Source: Micromonospora cathayae
Lineage (GTDB): Bacteria > Actinomycetota > Actinomycetes > Mycobacteriales > Micromonosporaceae
Assembly: GCF_028993575.1 (NCBI RefSeq)
Contig: NZ_CP118615.1
Coordinates: forward strand, 6,105,001-6,169,000
Length of the DNA: 64,000 bases
Direction of reading: 5' to 3'
In this document: in pieces, positions 27,749-35,824 of the stretch
Position numbering within the stretch: the stretch's first letter is position 1
Layout of the letters: each line of letters starts with the position of its first letter
Made by a program: the position numbers and the translations under genes
The notes under the pieces: model-generated
What the model was told of the DNA's origin: nothing
The model's database searches: none
Seen by the model: only the letters and a program-made list of their open reading frames with translations

Positions 27749-27912
27749 GCACCGCCGGCCACGGATCGACAGCTTTGACCAGCATCGATGGATTTGTGCT
27801 CAAGTTTTCCGCAAGTTCCATCCCGCACGGCCACCGCCCCGCCGTCCCGGCGCGATGCTGCTCTCAGCGGCACCAGGTGGGGGTAAGCCACCGCCGACGA
27901 ACCTGAACGGGG

Positions 27913-27952
27913 GATCGCGCTCCGCCGGCTGTCCCGCCGCCGGAGCGCGATC
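27913..27952. terminator. Strong hairpin between GNAT and DUF4190 genes
   Basis: A perfect 12-bp stem GATCGCGCTCCG/CGGAGCGCGATC with a 16-base loop, suited to end either convergent transcript. Confidence 0.6.
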
Positions 27953-28009
27953 AGGGGGCAGAGCGGGCCGGAAGCCCGGCCGGCCGCCGGACCCGGTGGC
28001 CGTGGCGCG

Positions 28010-28399
28010 TCAGCTGTTCAGCTTGTCACGCAGGTCGGAGACCCGCCGTTCGAGCCGGTTCACCGCGTCCTCGTTGTTGACGAAGGTGCTGATCCCGGCG
28101 GCCAACGCCAGGCCGAGCAGCACGGCCAGGATGCTCAGCACCAGCCCGCCGATCGCCACCCCACGTCCGGTCACCCCGGGTCGGGCGGCCATCCGCAGCC
28201 CGACCACGGCCAGCACGATGCCGATGATGCCGAGCACCAGGCCGACCGAGGCCAGGATCGCGGTCAACACGCTGAGCAGGGCGGCCACCCCGAAGACCAG
28301 ACCGAACGCGGCGGCGGCGCTGGTCTTGGCGGTGGCGGGTCGGGCGTGCAGCGGGTGGTCCGGTGACGCGGTGGAACCGGATCGCTTCGACGTGGTCAT
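28010..28399 (-). CDS. Small membrane protein, DUF4190-like
   Basis: A 129-residue protein with a polar N terminus, two Gly/Val/Leu-rich membrane segments (about 28-60 and 75-103) and a C-terminal heptad-like helix (NRLERRVSDLRDKLN). The hairpin of two glycine-rich spans resembles the DUF4190 group. Function unknown. An AGAGAGGA ribosome site precedes the ATG. Confidence 0.7.
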   Translation of the reverse strand: MTTSKRSGSTASPDHPLHARPATAKTSAAAAFGLVFGVAALLSVLTAILASVGLVLGIIGIVLAVVGLRMAARPGVTGRGVAIGGLVLSILAVLLGLALAAGISTFVNNEDAVNRLERRVSDLRDKLNS

Positions 28400-28725
28400 G
28401 GCGGTCCTCTCTCGGCTATCCACGGGTCTCTCGGCGGTCGGCATCCCCGTTGCGTCGGCACCCATGCCTCGCGGACGCCGCACCCCGGCCCGGCCGCCTC
28501 CGTCCGGGCCGGTACGCCGCAGGCCGACCGGGCCGTGCCGGTACGCCGCAGGCCGACCGGGCCGTGCCGGTACCACGCAGGCCGGACGGTGGGCACGGCG
28601 CGGAGCCCGCGTTCGGGCCGGGCGGGCCGGAACCGGGCGGCCCGCCGTCATCCGGCGGGCCCGGTGGGTGTGTGCCCCGGCCGGCCGGGTACCCGGGCCG
28701 TTGACACGCGGAAGGAGGACGACCA
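28400..28725. other. Intergenic region with tandem repeats
   Basis: This 326-base gap between divergent genes holds a 29-bp tandem repeat (see 28511-28585) and presumably the promoters of both. No gene is supported. Confidence 0.5.
28511..28585. repeat. 29-bp tandem repeat, about 2.6 copies
   Basis: Units begin at 28511, 28540 and 28569. The first two are identical over 29 bases (starting GGTACGCCGCAGGCC) and the third is diverged and incomplete. Confidence 0.85.
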
Positions 28726-29505
28726 GTGAATCTCACCGAACAGCAGATCCGTTCGCTGTACGGCCAGGACGTCCAGGACCGGTCGGGTGCCCGGATCGGC
28801 AGCGTGGGCCAGGTGTGGGCCGACGCCGCCGGGGAGCCGACCTGGGTGAGCGTGAAGACGGGCGTGATGGGCCACCACGAGTCGATGGCACCGCTCACCA
28901 CCGCCCGGATGCAGGAGGGCCGGCTGACGATGCCGTACGACAAGGCGACCGTCAAGAGCGCGCCCACCATCGACGCCGGCACCGACGAGCCGCTCGGCGC
29001 GGACCAGATCACCCAGCTGTACGCGCACTACGGCATGTCGCAGCAGCCGACGCCGAAGCCCGGCCCGCCGCCCGGTGGCCCGCGTCCGGGGCCGCGTCCC
29101 GGCCAGCAGGAGCGGCGTACCCCGCAGGACCAGCAGGAACTGGTGCGCTCCGAGGAGCGGCTGCGGGTCGGCACGCAGAGCGAGCCGGCGGGCACCGCCC
29201 GACTGCGCAAGTACGTGGTCACCGAGGACGTGCACACCACCGTGCCGGTCGAGCACGACGAGGTACGGGTGGAGCGTTCGCCCGTCACCTCCGCCGACGC
29301 CGGCGACGTCCGCCCGGACATCGGCGAGGCGGAGCGGGAGCTGACGCTGCGGCGTGAGCGTCCGGTGGTGCGCAAGGACCAGGTGCCGGTCGAGCGGGTC
29401 CGGCTGGCCCGCGACGAGGTGGTCGAGGACCAGCCCGTCGACGAGCGGGTCCGCCGGGAGCGGATCGACGCCGACGTGCCGGAGCCGAGCCGCCGCCGCG
29501 CCTGA
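28726..29505 (+). CDS. PRC-barrel / DUF2382 stress-type protein
   Basis: A 259-residue protein with a PRC-barrel-like N-terminal domain (about 1-100, LYGQDVQDRSGARIGSVG and VSVKTG). A Pro/Gly linker (about 108-130) follows, then a C-terminal DUF2382 domain (about 150-250) with the recurring ERVRLARDEVVED and RRERIDADV strands. This pairing is common in actinobacteria and Deinococcus-type genomes and is often annotated as stress related; no activity is established. Confidence 0.88.
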   Translation: MNLTEQQIRSLYGQDVQDRSGARIGSVGQVWADAAGEPTWVSVKTGVMGHHESMAPLTTARMQEGRLTMPYDKATVKSAPTIDAGTDEPLGADQITQLYAHYGMSQQPTPKPGPPPGGPRPGPRPGQQERRTPQDQQELVRSEERLRVGTQSEPAGTARLRKYVVTEDVHTTVPVEHDEVRVERSPVTSADAGDVRPDIGEAERELTLRRERPVVRKDQVPVERVRLARDEVVEDQPVDERVRRERIDADVPEPSRRRA

Positions 29506-29525
29506 GCCGACGGCGACACACCGAA

Positions 29526-29564
29526 GGGCACCCTGTCCACGCCCCGTGCGTGGGCAGGGTGCCC
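29526..29564. terminator. Bidirectional terminator, 17-bp stem
   Basis: Arms GGGCACCCTGTCCACGC and GCGTGGGCAGGGTGCCC pair with a single T-G wobble around a 5-base loop. It lies between the convergent DUF2382 gene and the ABC ATPase gene. Confidence 0.8.
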
Positions 29565-29576
29565 CTGCGGTCGCCC

Positions 29577-30782
29577 TCAGTCGGCCAGCGCGCCGGCCGC
29601 CCGGCCCTCGTGCAGGGTGAGGTTGCGCCCGTTCGACGGGTCGAACAGGTGGATCTTCTCCAGGTTGAACCAGACCCGCCGGTTCTCCCCCTCGGCCACG
29701 GTCGACTCGGCGGAGAGCCGGGTCACCAGGTTGCCGCCCGCCCCGGCGAAGTCCGCGCCGGTGTCGGCGGCCAGTTCCTCCAGCTCGGCGGCGCTGGCCC
29801 GCTCCCCCTCCACGGTGAAGTAGACGTACTTGTCCGATCCCATCGACTCGACGATGTCGACCGGCGCCTCGAACTCCATGCCCCGTCGGCGGGTGTCGTC
29901 GTCGACCAGTTCGGCGTCCTCGAAGTGCTCCGGCCGGATGCCGAGGATCAGTTCCCGGGGCGCGTCGCCGGCCTCCAGTTCGCGGCGCAGCCGGTCGCCG
30001 AGCGGCACGTCACCCAGGGCGGTCCGCAGGGTTCCGCCCTCGACGGCGGCGTGCAGGAAGTTCATCGACGGCGAGCCGATGAACCCGGCCACGAACAGGT
30101 TGCGCGGGTGGTCGTACAGCTCCTGCGGCGGGCCGACCTGCTGGATCGCGCCACCCCGCATGATCACCACCCGGTCGCCGAGGGTCATCGCCTCGGTCTG
30201 GTCGTGGGTGACGTAGACGGTGGTGGTGCCGAGCTGCTTCTGCAGGCGGGACACCACGGTACGCATCTGCACCCGCAGCTTGGCGTCCAGGTTGGACAGC
30301 GGCTCGTCCATCAGGAACGCCTTCGGCTGCCGGACGATGGCCCGTCCCATCGCCACCCTCTGCCGCTGACCGCCGGAGAGGTTGGCCGGTTTGCGGTCCA
30401 GCAGCGCGGTCAGCTCCAGAACCTTCGCCGCGTCGTCGACCTTCTTGTCGATGGTCGCCTTGTCCAGCTTCGCCAGCCGCAGCGGGAACGCCATGTTCTC
30501 CCGGACGGTCATGTTCGGGTACAGCGCGTACGACTGGAACACCATCGCGATGTCCCGGTCCCGGGGTGCCTTGTCGTTGACCCGCTGGCCGCCGATGCGC
30601 AGCTCACCGGAGCTGATGTCCTCCAGGCCGGCGATCATGTTGAGGGTGGTGGACTTCCCGCACCCGGACGGGCCGACCAGGATGACGAACTCGCCGTCGG
30701 CGATCTCCAGGTCGACCTCGGAGACGGCCACGGTGCCGTCGGGGAACTTCTTGCTCACCTTGTCGAGCACGATGTCTGCCAC
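29577..30782 (-). CDS. Sugar ABC transporter ATPase (SugC/MsmK/UgpC type)
   Basis: A 401-residue ABC ATPase of the carbohydrate importer class. Walker A GPSGCGKST (about 37-45), Q-loop VFQSYALYP, signature LSGGQRQRVAMGRA, Walker B AFLMDEPLSNLD and the H-loop VTHDQ are intact. A C-terminal OB/TOBE regulatory domain follows (about 235-385). It powers the importer encoded by the three genes just upstream; the gap to the second permease is 10 bases. Such ATPases may serve more than one sugar importer. Confidence 0.95.
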   Translation of the reverse strand: MADIVLDKVSKKFPDGTVAVSEVDLEIADGEFVILVGPSGCGKSTTLNMIAGLEDISSGELRIGGQRVNDKAPRDRDIAMVFQSYALYPNMTVRENMAFPLRLAKLDKATIDKKVDDAAKVLELTALLDRKPANLSGGQRQRVAMGRAIVRQPKAFLMDEPLSNLDAKLRVQMRTVVSRLQKQLGTTTVYVTHDQTEAMTLGDRVVIMRGGAIQQVGPPQELYDHPRNLFVAGFIGSPSMNFLHAAVEGGTLRTALGDVPLGDRLRRELEAGDAPRELILGIRPEHFEDAELVDDDTRRRGMEFEAPVDIVESMGSDKYVYFTVEGERASAAELEELAADTGADFAGAGGNLVTRLSAESTVAEGENRRVWFNLEKIHLFDPSNGRNLTLHEGRAAGALAD

Positions 30783-30792
30783 GAGAGTTCAC

Positions 30793-31626
30793 CTATCCCT
30801 TGACGGCGCCGGAGGTCAGCCCGGACACGATGCGGCGCTGGAAGAAGAGGACGAAGAGGATGATCGGAATGGTGATCATCACGGCGGCGGCGCAGATCGC
30901 CCCGGTGGGGTCCTCGAACTGCGACTCGCCGGTGAAGAACGACAACGCGACCGGCACCGTGCGGGACCGCTCGGTGGAGGTCAGCGAGATGGCGAAGAGG
31001 AAGTCGTTCCAGCAGAAGATGAAGACCAGGATCGCCGTGGTGAACAGCCCCGGCGCGGCCAGCGGGGCGATGACCCGCCGGAACGCCTGGCCCTGGGTCG
31101 CGCCGTCCATCTTCGCCGCCTTCTCCAGGTCCCACGGGATCTGCTTGAAGAACGCCGACAGCGTGTAGATCGCGAGCGGCAGCGCGAACGTGATGTACGG
31201 CAGGATCAGCCCCGGCCAGGTGTCGAAGATGCCGAGCTGTCGCTCGATCTCGAACAGCGGCGACACCAGGGACACCTGCGGGAACATCGCGATCAGCAGG
31301 GAGACCCCGACCAGCAGCTTCTTGCCCGGGAAGTCCAGCCGGGAGATCGCGTACGCGGCCATCGCGCCGAGAACCACCGCGATGAACGTGGCGATCAGGG
31401 CGATCCCGATCGAGTTGACCAGGGCCCGGACGAACTGGTCGGTCTGGAAGATCGTCCGGTAGTTCTCCAGGGTCCACTCCCGGGGGATGAACTTCCCGTC
31501 GGTGAGCGTGGCCGGGGTCTTCAGCGACAGCGAGACGATCCACAGCACCGGGATCAGCGCGAAGACGACCACGATGACGTCCAGCAGGCCCCAGCGCAGC
31601 TTCGCGCGGGTGGTGGTTTCGGCCAT
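30793..31626 (-). CDS. Sugar ABC transporter permease 2 (SugB/MalG type)
   Basis: A 277-residue inner-membrane permease with six predicted spans. The EAA loop that contacts the ATPase reads [27 protein letters not shown] in outline (about 177-203). The start ATG lies one base after the stop of permease 1. It forms the translocation pore with permease 1. Confidence 0.93.
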   Translation of the reverse strand: MAETTTRAKLRWGLLDVIVVVFALIPVLWIVSLSLKTPATLTDGKFIPREWTLENYRTIFQTDQFVRALVNSIGIALIATFIAVVLGAMAAYAISRLDFPGKKLLVGVSLLIAMFPQVSLVSPLFEIERQLGIFDTWPGLILPYITFALPLAIYTLSAFFKQIPWDLEKAAKMDGATQGQAFRRVIAPLAAPGLFTTAILVFIFCWNDFLFAISLTSTERSRTVPVALSFFTGESQFEDPTGAICAAAVMITIPIILFVLFFQRRIVSGLTSGAVKG

Positions 31627-31627
31627 C

Positions 31628-32629
31628 TCAGCGCCTCTCCCCATCGTCGCTGCCCGGGGCAGCGGTACCGAACAGCTTCACGAAGACGAAGGCGATGAGC
31701 GCCACGGTGAGGAAGATCAGCACCGACATCGTCGACCCGATGCCGAGGTTCAGGCCCCGGATCAGGTTGTTGTAGGCGAGCATCGACACCGACGACGTCT
31801 CGTTGCCCCCGGCGGTCAGCACGTAGATGTTGTCGAACACCCGGAACGCGTCCAGGGTGCGGAACAGCAGCGCCACCAGGATCGCCGGCTTCATCACCGG
31901 CAGCATCACCTTGGTGAACCGCTGCCAGGCGGTCGCCCCGTCGGTGGAGGCCGCCTTCAGCAGGTCCTCCGGCACCAGGGCCAGCCCGGCCATCAGCAGC
32001 AGCGCCATGAACGGGGTGGTCTTCCAGATCTCGGCGAGCATGATGATCGCCAGCGAGCTGGCCCGCTCGGTCAGCGGGGCCCCGTCGCTGAACAGGTTCG
32101 CCAGGTAGCCGGTGCCGGGCGTCCAGGCGTACCGCCAGGAGAACGCGGCGACCACCGTGACGATCCCGTACGGGATCAGCGCGGCGGTGCGGACGATGCC
32201 GCGACCGACCAGCGTCCGGTGCATGATGATCGCCAGTCCCATGCCGAGCACCAGCTCGACGGCGACCGTGACCACCGTGATCAGCATGGTCACCCCGAAC
32301 GCCGTCCACCAGAACTCGTTGGTCAGCACGGTGGCGTAGTTCTCCAGGCCGACGAACTGCCGCTCGTCGGGGAACCGCAGGTCGAACCGCTGCAACGACA
32401 GCCAGACCGAGTAGATGATCGGGTACGCGGTCACCGCCAGCATGACCAGCGCGGCCGGCGCGCAGAGCAGCCAACCGAGCTTCCGTTCGGCCTTCTTGTT
32501 CTCGCTGAGCGGGGCCTTGCGCCCGCTCGGCCGGGACCGCTGGGCGGGCACCCCGGTCCGCCGGTCGTTCGCCTGCCCGGTCTGTTCGGCGGCGACGTCC
32601 GCCCCGGTGGGCGTGGCGTTGACGCTCAT
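31628..32629 (-). CDS. Sugar ABC transporter permease 1 (SugA/MalF type)
   Basis: A 333-residue permease with a polar N-terminal tail of about 50 residues and six spans. The EAA loop is [20 protein letters not shown] (about 238-257). The ATG at 32629 has GGGAGGTGA upstream. It follows the substrate-binding protein gene by 34 bases. Confidence 0.92.
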   Translation of the reverse strand: MSVNATPTGADVAAEQTGQANDRRTGVPAQRSRPSGRKAPLSENKKAERKLGWLLCAPAALVMLAVTAYPIIYSVWLSLQRFDLRFPDERQFVGLENYATVLTNEFWWTAFGVTMLITVVTVAVELVLGMGLAIIMHRTLVGRGIVRTAALIPYGIVTVVAAFSWRYAWTPGTGYLANLFSDGAPLTERASSLAIIMLAEIWKTTPFMALLLMAGLALVPEDLLKAASTDGATAWQRFTKVMLPVMKPAILVALLFRTLDAFRVFDNIYVLTAGGNETSSVSMLAYNNLIRGLNLGIGSTMSVLIFLTVALIAFVFVKLFGTAAPGSDDGERR

Positions 32630-32663
32630 GCGGTCACCTCCCGGTTCCGGCCGGTGCGCTCGG

Positions 32664-33950
32664 TCACGGCAGGACCCCCTTCGACTCGAGGGCGTCGGAG
32701 ATCGCCCCACGCAGTTCCTCCGCGGTCCGCTCCGGGTCGATGCCCGACGGCGGGGAGAGGATCGCCGACATCACCGTCGAGATGCTCTGGTACGCCGGGG
32801 TGAGCGGCCGGGTCGACGGCTCCTTCAGCTCCTCGAGGATCGTCTCCTTCATCGGGTACGCCTCGGTCATCTCCGGGTCGCCGTAGATCGCCTCGATGGT
32901 CGGCGGCACCCCGTCGTTGATCGCGGAGAACTTCTGGTTCTTCTCGTTGCGGATGCACTTCGCCGCGTCGAAGGACTCCTGCGGGTACTTCGAGTAGCTG
33001 CTGACCGCCATGTTGACCCCGCCGATGGTCGCCCGGCTCGGGGTGTCCGCGTCGACCGCCGGGTACCGGGCCCACTTGACCTGCTTGGCCAGCTCCGGGT
33101 CGGCCTCCTGCAGGGCCGGGTAGACGAACGGCCAGTTGACCTGGAAGGCGCCGTTGCCGGACTGGAACTCCAGCCGGACCGGATCCTCGGTGGCGTTGCT
33201 GAACGACGGGGAGACCACCCCGGACGTCGCCAGCCGCTTGAGCTGGTCGAGCGCCCGGACCGCGCCGTCGTCGACGGTGGCCTTCTCGCCGTCGGAGCTG
33301 ACCAGCTCGCCGCCGGCGCTGGCGACCATCGCGTTGTACAGGACGACCAGGCCCTCGTACTGCGCGCCCATGGTGAGCACCTGGTGCGGCTTGCCCTGGT
33401 CCTTCAGCGCGCGGGCCTGCTCGATCATCTCGTCCCAGGTCACCGGCGGCTCGGGCACCAGGTCGGCGCGGTACCACAGCAGCTGCACGTTGGTGTTCTT
33501 CGGCGCGGCGTAGAGCTTGTCCTGGTAGCGGGCGGTCTCCAGCGGGCCCTCCAGGGTGCCCTGCTCGACCTCGGCGGCGTCCTCGCCGGTCCACTCCCGG
33601 ATCCAGTCGGCGCTGGCGAACTCCTGGGTCCAGGTCACGTCCAGGCCGAGCACGTCCATGCCGGTGTCCTGCGCGGCGAGCCGACGGACCATCTGCACCC
33701 GCTGCTCGTCGGCCTGCCGGGGCAGCACCCGGTAGGCGATCCGGTACCGCCCCTGCGCCTGGGCGTTGCAGTCGTCGACCACCTTCTGCAGGTTCTGCTC
33801 CGGCGGGTAGTACAGGTTGATCGTCGGCGGTCCGTCGTCCCCACCCGAACTACACGCGGCGGTCGGTGCCAGCAGCGTCAACGCGGCAGCCACCGCCACC
33901 GCGCGGGCCCGTGGCCGACGCCGGACGCCGGCACCGTCTGGCTCGCTCAT
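32664..33950 (-). CDS. Sugar-binding lipoprotein of ABC importer (LpqY-like)
   Basis: A 428-residue extracellular solute-binding lipoprotein, family 1. The N terminus has an Arg-rich region, a hydrophobic stretch and a lipobox ending TAAC, with the lipidated Cys at residue 33. The rest is the two-lobed sugar-binding fold (WYRADLVPEPPVTWDEM, GAFQVNWPFVYP). The gene order binding protein, permease, permease, ATPase matches the trehalose importer lpqY-sugABC of mycobacteria and ThuEFGK systems, so trehalose or a similar alpha-glucoside is a reasonable but unproven substrate. The ribosome site can be hidden in a hairpin (see 33953-33989). No CebR-like box was seen, so it is probably not the cellobiose importer. 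Confidence 0.9.
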   Translation of the reverse strand: MSEPDGAGVRRRPRARAVAVAAALTLLAPTAACSSGGDDGPPTINLYYPPEQNLQKVVDDCNAQAQGRYRIAYRVLPRQADEQRVQMVRRLAAQDTGMDVLGLDVTWTQEFASADWIREWTGEDAAEVEQGTLEGPLETARYQDKLYAAPKNTNVQLLWYRADLVPEPPVTWDEMIEQARALKDQGKPHQVLTMGAQYEGLVVLYNAMVASAGGELVSSDGEKATVDDGAVRALDQLKRLATSGVVSPSFSNATEDPVRLEFQSGNGAFQVNWPFVYPALQEADPELAKQVKWARYPAVDADTPSRATIGGVNMAVSSYSKYPQESFDAAKCIRNEKNQKFSAINDGVPPTIEAIYGDPEMTEAYPMKETILEELKEPSTRPLTPAYQSISTVMSAILSPPSGIDPERTAEELRGAISDALESKGVLP

Positions 33951-33952
33951 CG

Positions 33953-33989
33953 CCCCTCCCCTCTCCTACGGCGAACAACCGGGGAGGGG
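33953..33989 (-). promoter_or_regulatory. Hairpin occluding the importer ribosome site
   Basis: In the transcript, CCCCTCCCC (33989-33981) can pair perfectly with GGGGAGGGG (33961-33953), the purine tract just before the ATG at 33950, leaving a 19-base loop. It could restrict translation of the first importer gene. Confidence 0.45.
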
Positions 33990-34189
33990 ACCGCGCCCCG
34001 GCGCGCGGCGGAACGATGCGGGACGTCACCTGGTCGCGGATCAGGCGTGGTCCCGGGCGTTTCGTGGCCCCTCACTGCCCGTAACGTCCGACGGCGAAAC
34101 CTGGCGCTGACCGGCCGGCCACGAACCGGACACCTGGGCACGGAATCCTCCCCGCTGCGAACCGGTCGGCAGGTGACTACGCTCGGTCG

Positions 34190-34768
34190 ATGGATGTCAC
34201 CTTCTTCTTCGATCCGGCCTGTCCGCACACCTGGCGCACCTCCCGCTGGCTGGTGACGGTCAGTCAGGCCAGGGGCCTGCGCGTCCAGTGGCGGGCGTTC
34301 AGTCTCGCCATCCTCAACGAGGGGCGGGTCGCGCCGGAGTTCGCCGACATGCTGGCCGCCTCCACCCGGGCGCTCCGGCTGGTCGAGGCGTTGCGCGCCG
34401 ACGGCCGGGGGGACGACGCCGGCCGCTTCTACACCGAACTGGGTGTCCGCACCCACGACGCCGGCGACCCGCTGTCCGACAAGGCGGTCGACGCGGCCGT
34501 CGAGGCGACCGGCCTCGGCGACGCCGCGCCGGCCCTGGACGACGACCGCTGGGACGAGGCGGTACGCGGGTCGCACGCGCTGGCGTACGCCTCCGCCGGC
34601 CCGGACATCGGCTCCCCGGTGCTGATGGTCCCGGACGCCGAACGCGGCGTGCACGGGCCGATCGTCACCGAGGTGCCGGACCGCGACGACGCCCTGCTGC
34701 TCTGGGACTCCCTGCTGCCGCTGGTCCGGATGTCGACCTTCCACGAGGTCAAACGCGGCCGGCGCTGA
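34190..34768 (+). CDS. DsbA-fold protein, mycothiol-nitroreductase-like
   Basis: A 192-residue thioredoxin-fold (DsbA/HCCA-like) protein. The start FFFDPACPHTWRTSRWL is very close in form to actinobacterial mycothiol-dependent nitroreductases of the Rv2466c type, which have CPWC at this place. Here the motif is CPHT, so only the first Cys (about residue 11) remains and disulfide exchange would need an external thiol. A conserved SPVLMVP cis-Pro region lies near 143-149. Enzyme activity is unverified. Confidence 0.8.
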   Translation: MDVTFFFDPACPHTWRTSRWLVTVSQARGLRVQWRAFSLAILNEGRVAPEFADMLAASTRALRLVEALRADGRGDDAGRFYTELGVRTHDAGDPLSDKAVDAAVEATGLGDAAPALDDDRWDEAVRGSHALAYASAGPDIGSPVLMVPDAERGVHGPIVTEVPDRDDALLLWDSLLPLVRMSTFHEVKRGRR

Positions 34769-34812
34769 CCGCGCGGCGCACCGGTACGGCCGGCCGCCCG
34801 TACCGACGGAGG

Positions 34813-34838
34813 GCGTCACCATCGTCCGATGGTGGCGC
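34813..34838 (+). terminator. Terminator after the DsbA-like gene
   Basis: GCGTCACCAT and ATGGTGGCGC pair with one G-T wobble around a 6-base loop and are followed by TTTCCC. It lies 45 bases after the stop. Confidence 0.6.
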
Positions 34839-35042
34839 TTTCCCACCTCATGGGGGAGCCGGGCGGCTACCGAGCGCAGCGGTTCTGCACTAGCGTTTCT
34901 TCCCACCGCCGCCGGGGTGTCGCCGTCGTCGTCGACCCGTCTCCGGCCGGTCCACCGTTGCGCCCGATCGGTGGGTTGTCGTGGGAACGCCTCACTTCCA
35001 CGCGTCCGGTTGGGCAGCATCGACCCACGAGGAGGTGCCGTC

Positions 35043-35474
35043 GTGCAGGAGACCCGCGCTCTCGCCCTGACGTTCGAGGTGAGCGGCCTGCCCCCGGTCA
35101 AGACCGAAGCCCTGTCGATCTTCGCCGCCGGTCACCGGCAGGCCACCCGGGTACGCGCCCTGCTCCAGGCGGCGCTGGTCGCGGCGCAGCGTACCGGCTG
35201 GACCCCGCTGACCGGGCCGGTGGAGATCGACCTGACGCTGCGCTGTCCGCCCGGGCACCGCACCTCGGACGCCAGCACCCTGCTCGGCGGGATCTGCGCC
35301 GTCCTCGCGGACAAGAAGCGGGTCTCCACCATCGGCCTCGCCCACCTCGGCGTGCTCGTGGACGTGGCCCTCTACACCGACGACCGGCAGATCCGCCGCC
35401 TGTCGTACCTGGAGGAGCCAGCCGAGGAGTTCTCCTACCAGGTGCGGGTCGCGGAGGTGTCGACCGCGGTTTGA
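35043..35474 (+). CDS. RusA-like resolvase-fold protein
   Basis: A 143-residue protein starting at GTG with a GAGGAGGT ribosome site. The layout fits the RusA family of Holliday-junction endonucleases: an N-terminal strand pair ending VEIDLTLRCP, then DASTLLGGICAVLADK, and later VALYTDDRQIRRLSY, giving the spaced acidic residues expected for metal binding. Typical RusA proteins have DxD-N-K signatures that are only partly met here, so the assignment is tentative. No prophage genes surround it. The next small gene follows by 47 bases. Confidence 0.55.
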   Translation: MQETRALALTFEVSGLPPVKTEALSIFAAGHRQATRVRALLQAALVAAQRTGWTPLTGPVEIDLTLRCPPGHRTSDASTLLGGICAVLADKKRVSTIGLAHLGVLVDVALYTDDRQIRRLSYLEEPAEEFSYQVRVAEVSTAV

Positions 35475-35521
35475 CCGACGCCCGCGGTGGGGTACCGCGG
35501 ACGCCGACGAAGGGAGCGCCG

Positions 35522-35797
35522 ATGTCGGAACCACACGTCACCCTCGACCCGAGGGGACTGGACCCGGTACAGCAGAAACTACGCGGCCCGCTGGAGGACC
35601 AGCTCACCTCGGCGTTGCGGGCCGCCACCGACCGGGTCCGCGCCGACTACTCGGGCGAGCCGGTCGAGCAGGTCTGCCAGCGGCTGCTGGACGAGACCCG
35701 CTCGGGTCTGCATCCCGACATCGCCGCCGGTTTCACCCCCGACATGGACGAGTTCTGCCGGGTCGCCGTGGCCATCGTCCGCGGCGACGCCGGCTGA
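35522..35797 (+). CDS. Small conserved hypothetical protein
   Basis: A 91-residue, acidic, probably helical protein with no signal or membrane segment. It has one internal Cys in VEQVCQRLL and another near the C terminus. ATG with AAGGGAG upstream. It lies close behind the RusA-like gene and is probably cotranscribed. Function not recognised. Confidence 0.7.
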   Translation: MSEPHVTLDPRGLDPVQQKLRGPLEDQLTSALRAATDRVRADYSGEPVEQVCQRLLDETRSGLHPDIAAGFTPDMDEFCRVAVAIVRGDAG

Positions 35798-35824
35798 CCC
35801 CGCGACCGCGGCGGGCCGTCGGCG

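Noticed and set aside
27840-27930. Possible riboswitch-like stretch (GGTGGGGGTAAG followed by GAACCTGAACGG)
   Set aside because: It superficially recalls the c-di-AMP (ydaO) motif, but the conserved core blocks are missing and no gene follows on that strand; the next gene reads the other way.
32664-33950. CebE-like cellobiose-binding protein
   Set aside because: Gene order with its own ATPase gene and no CebR-type box upstream argue against the cellobiose system, which normally lacks a dedicated ATPase gene.
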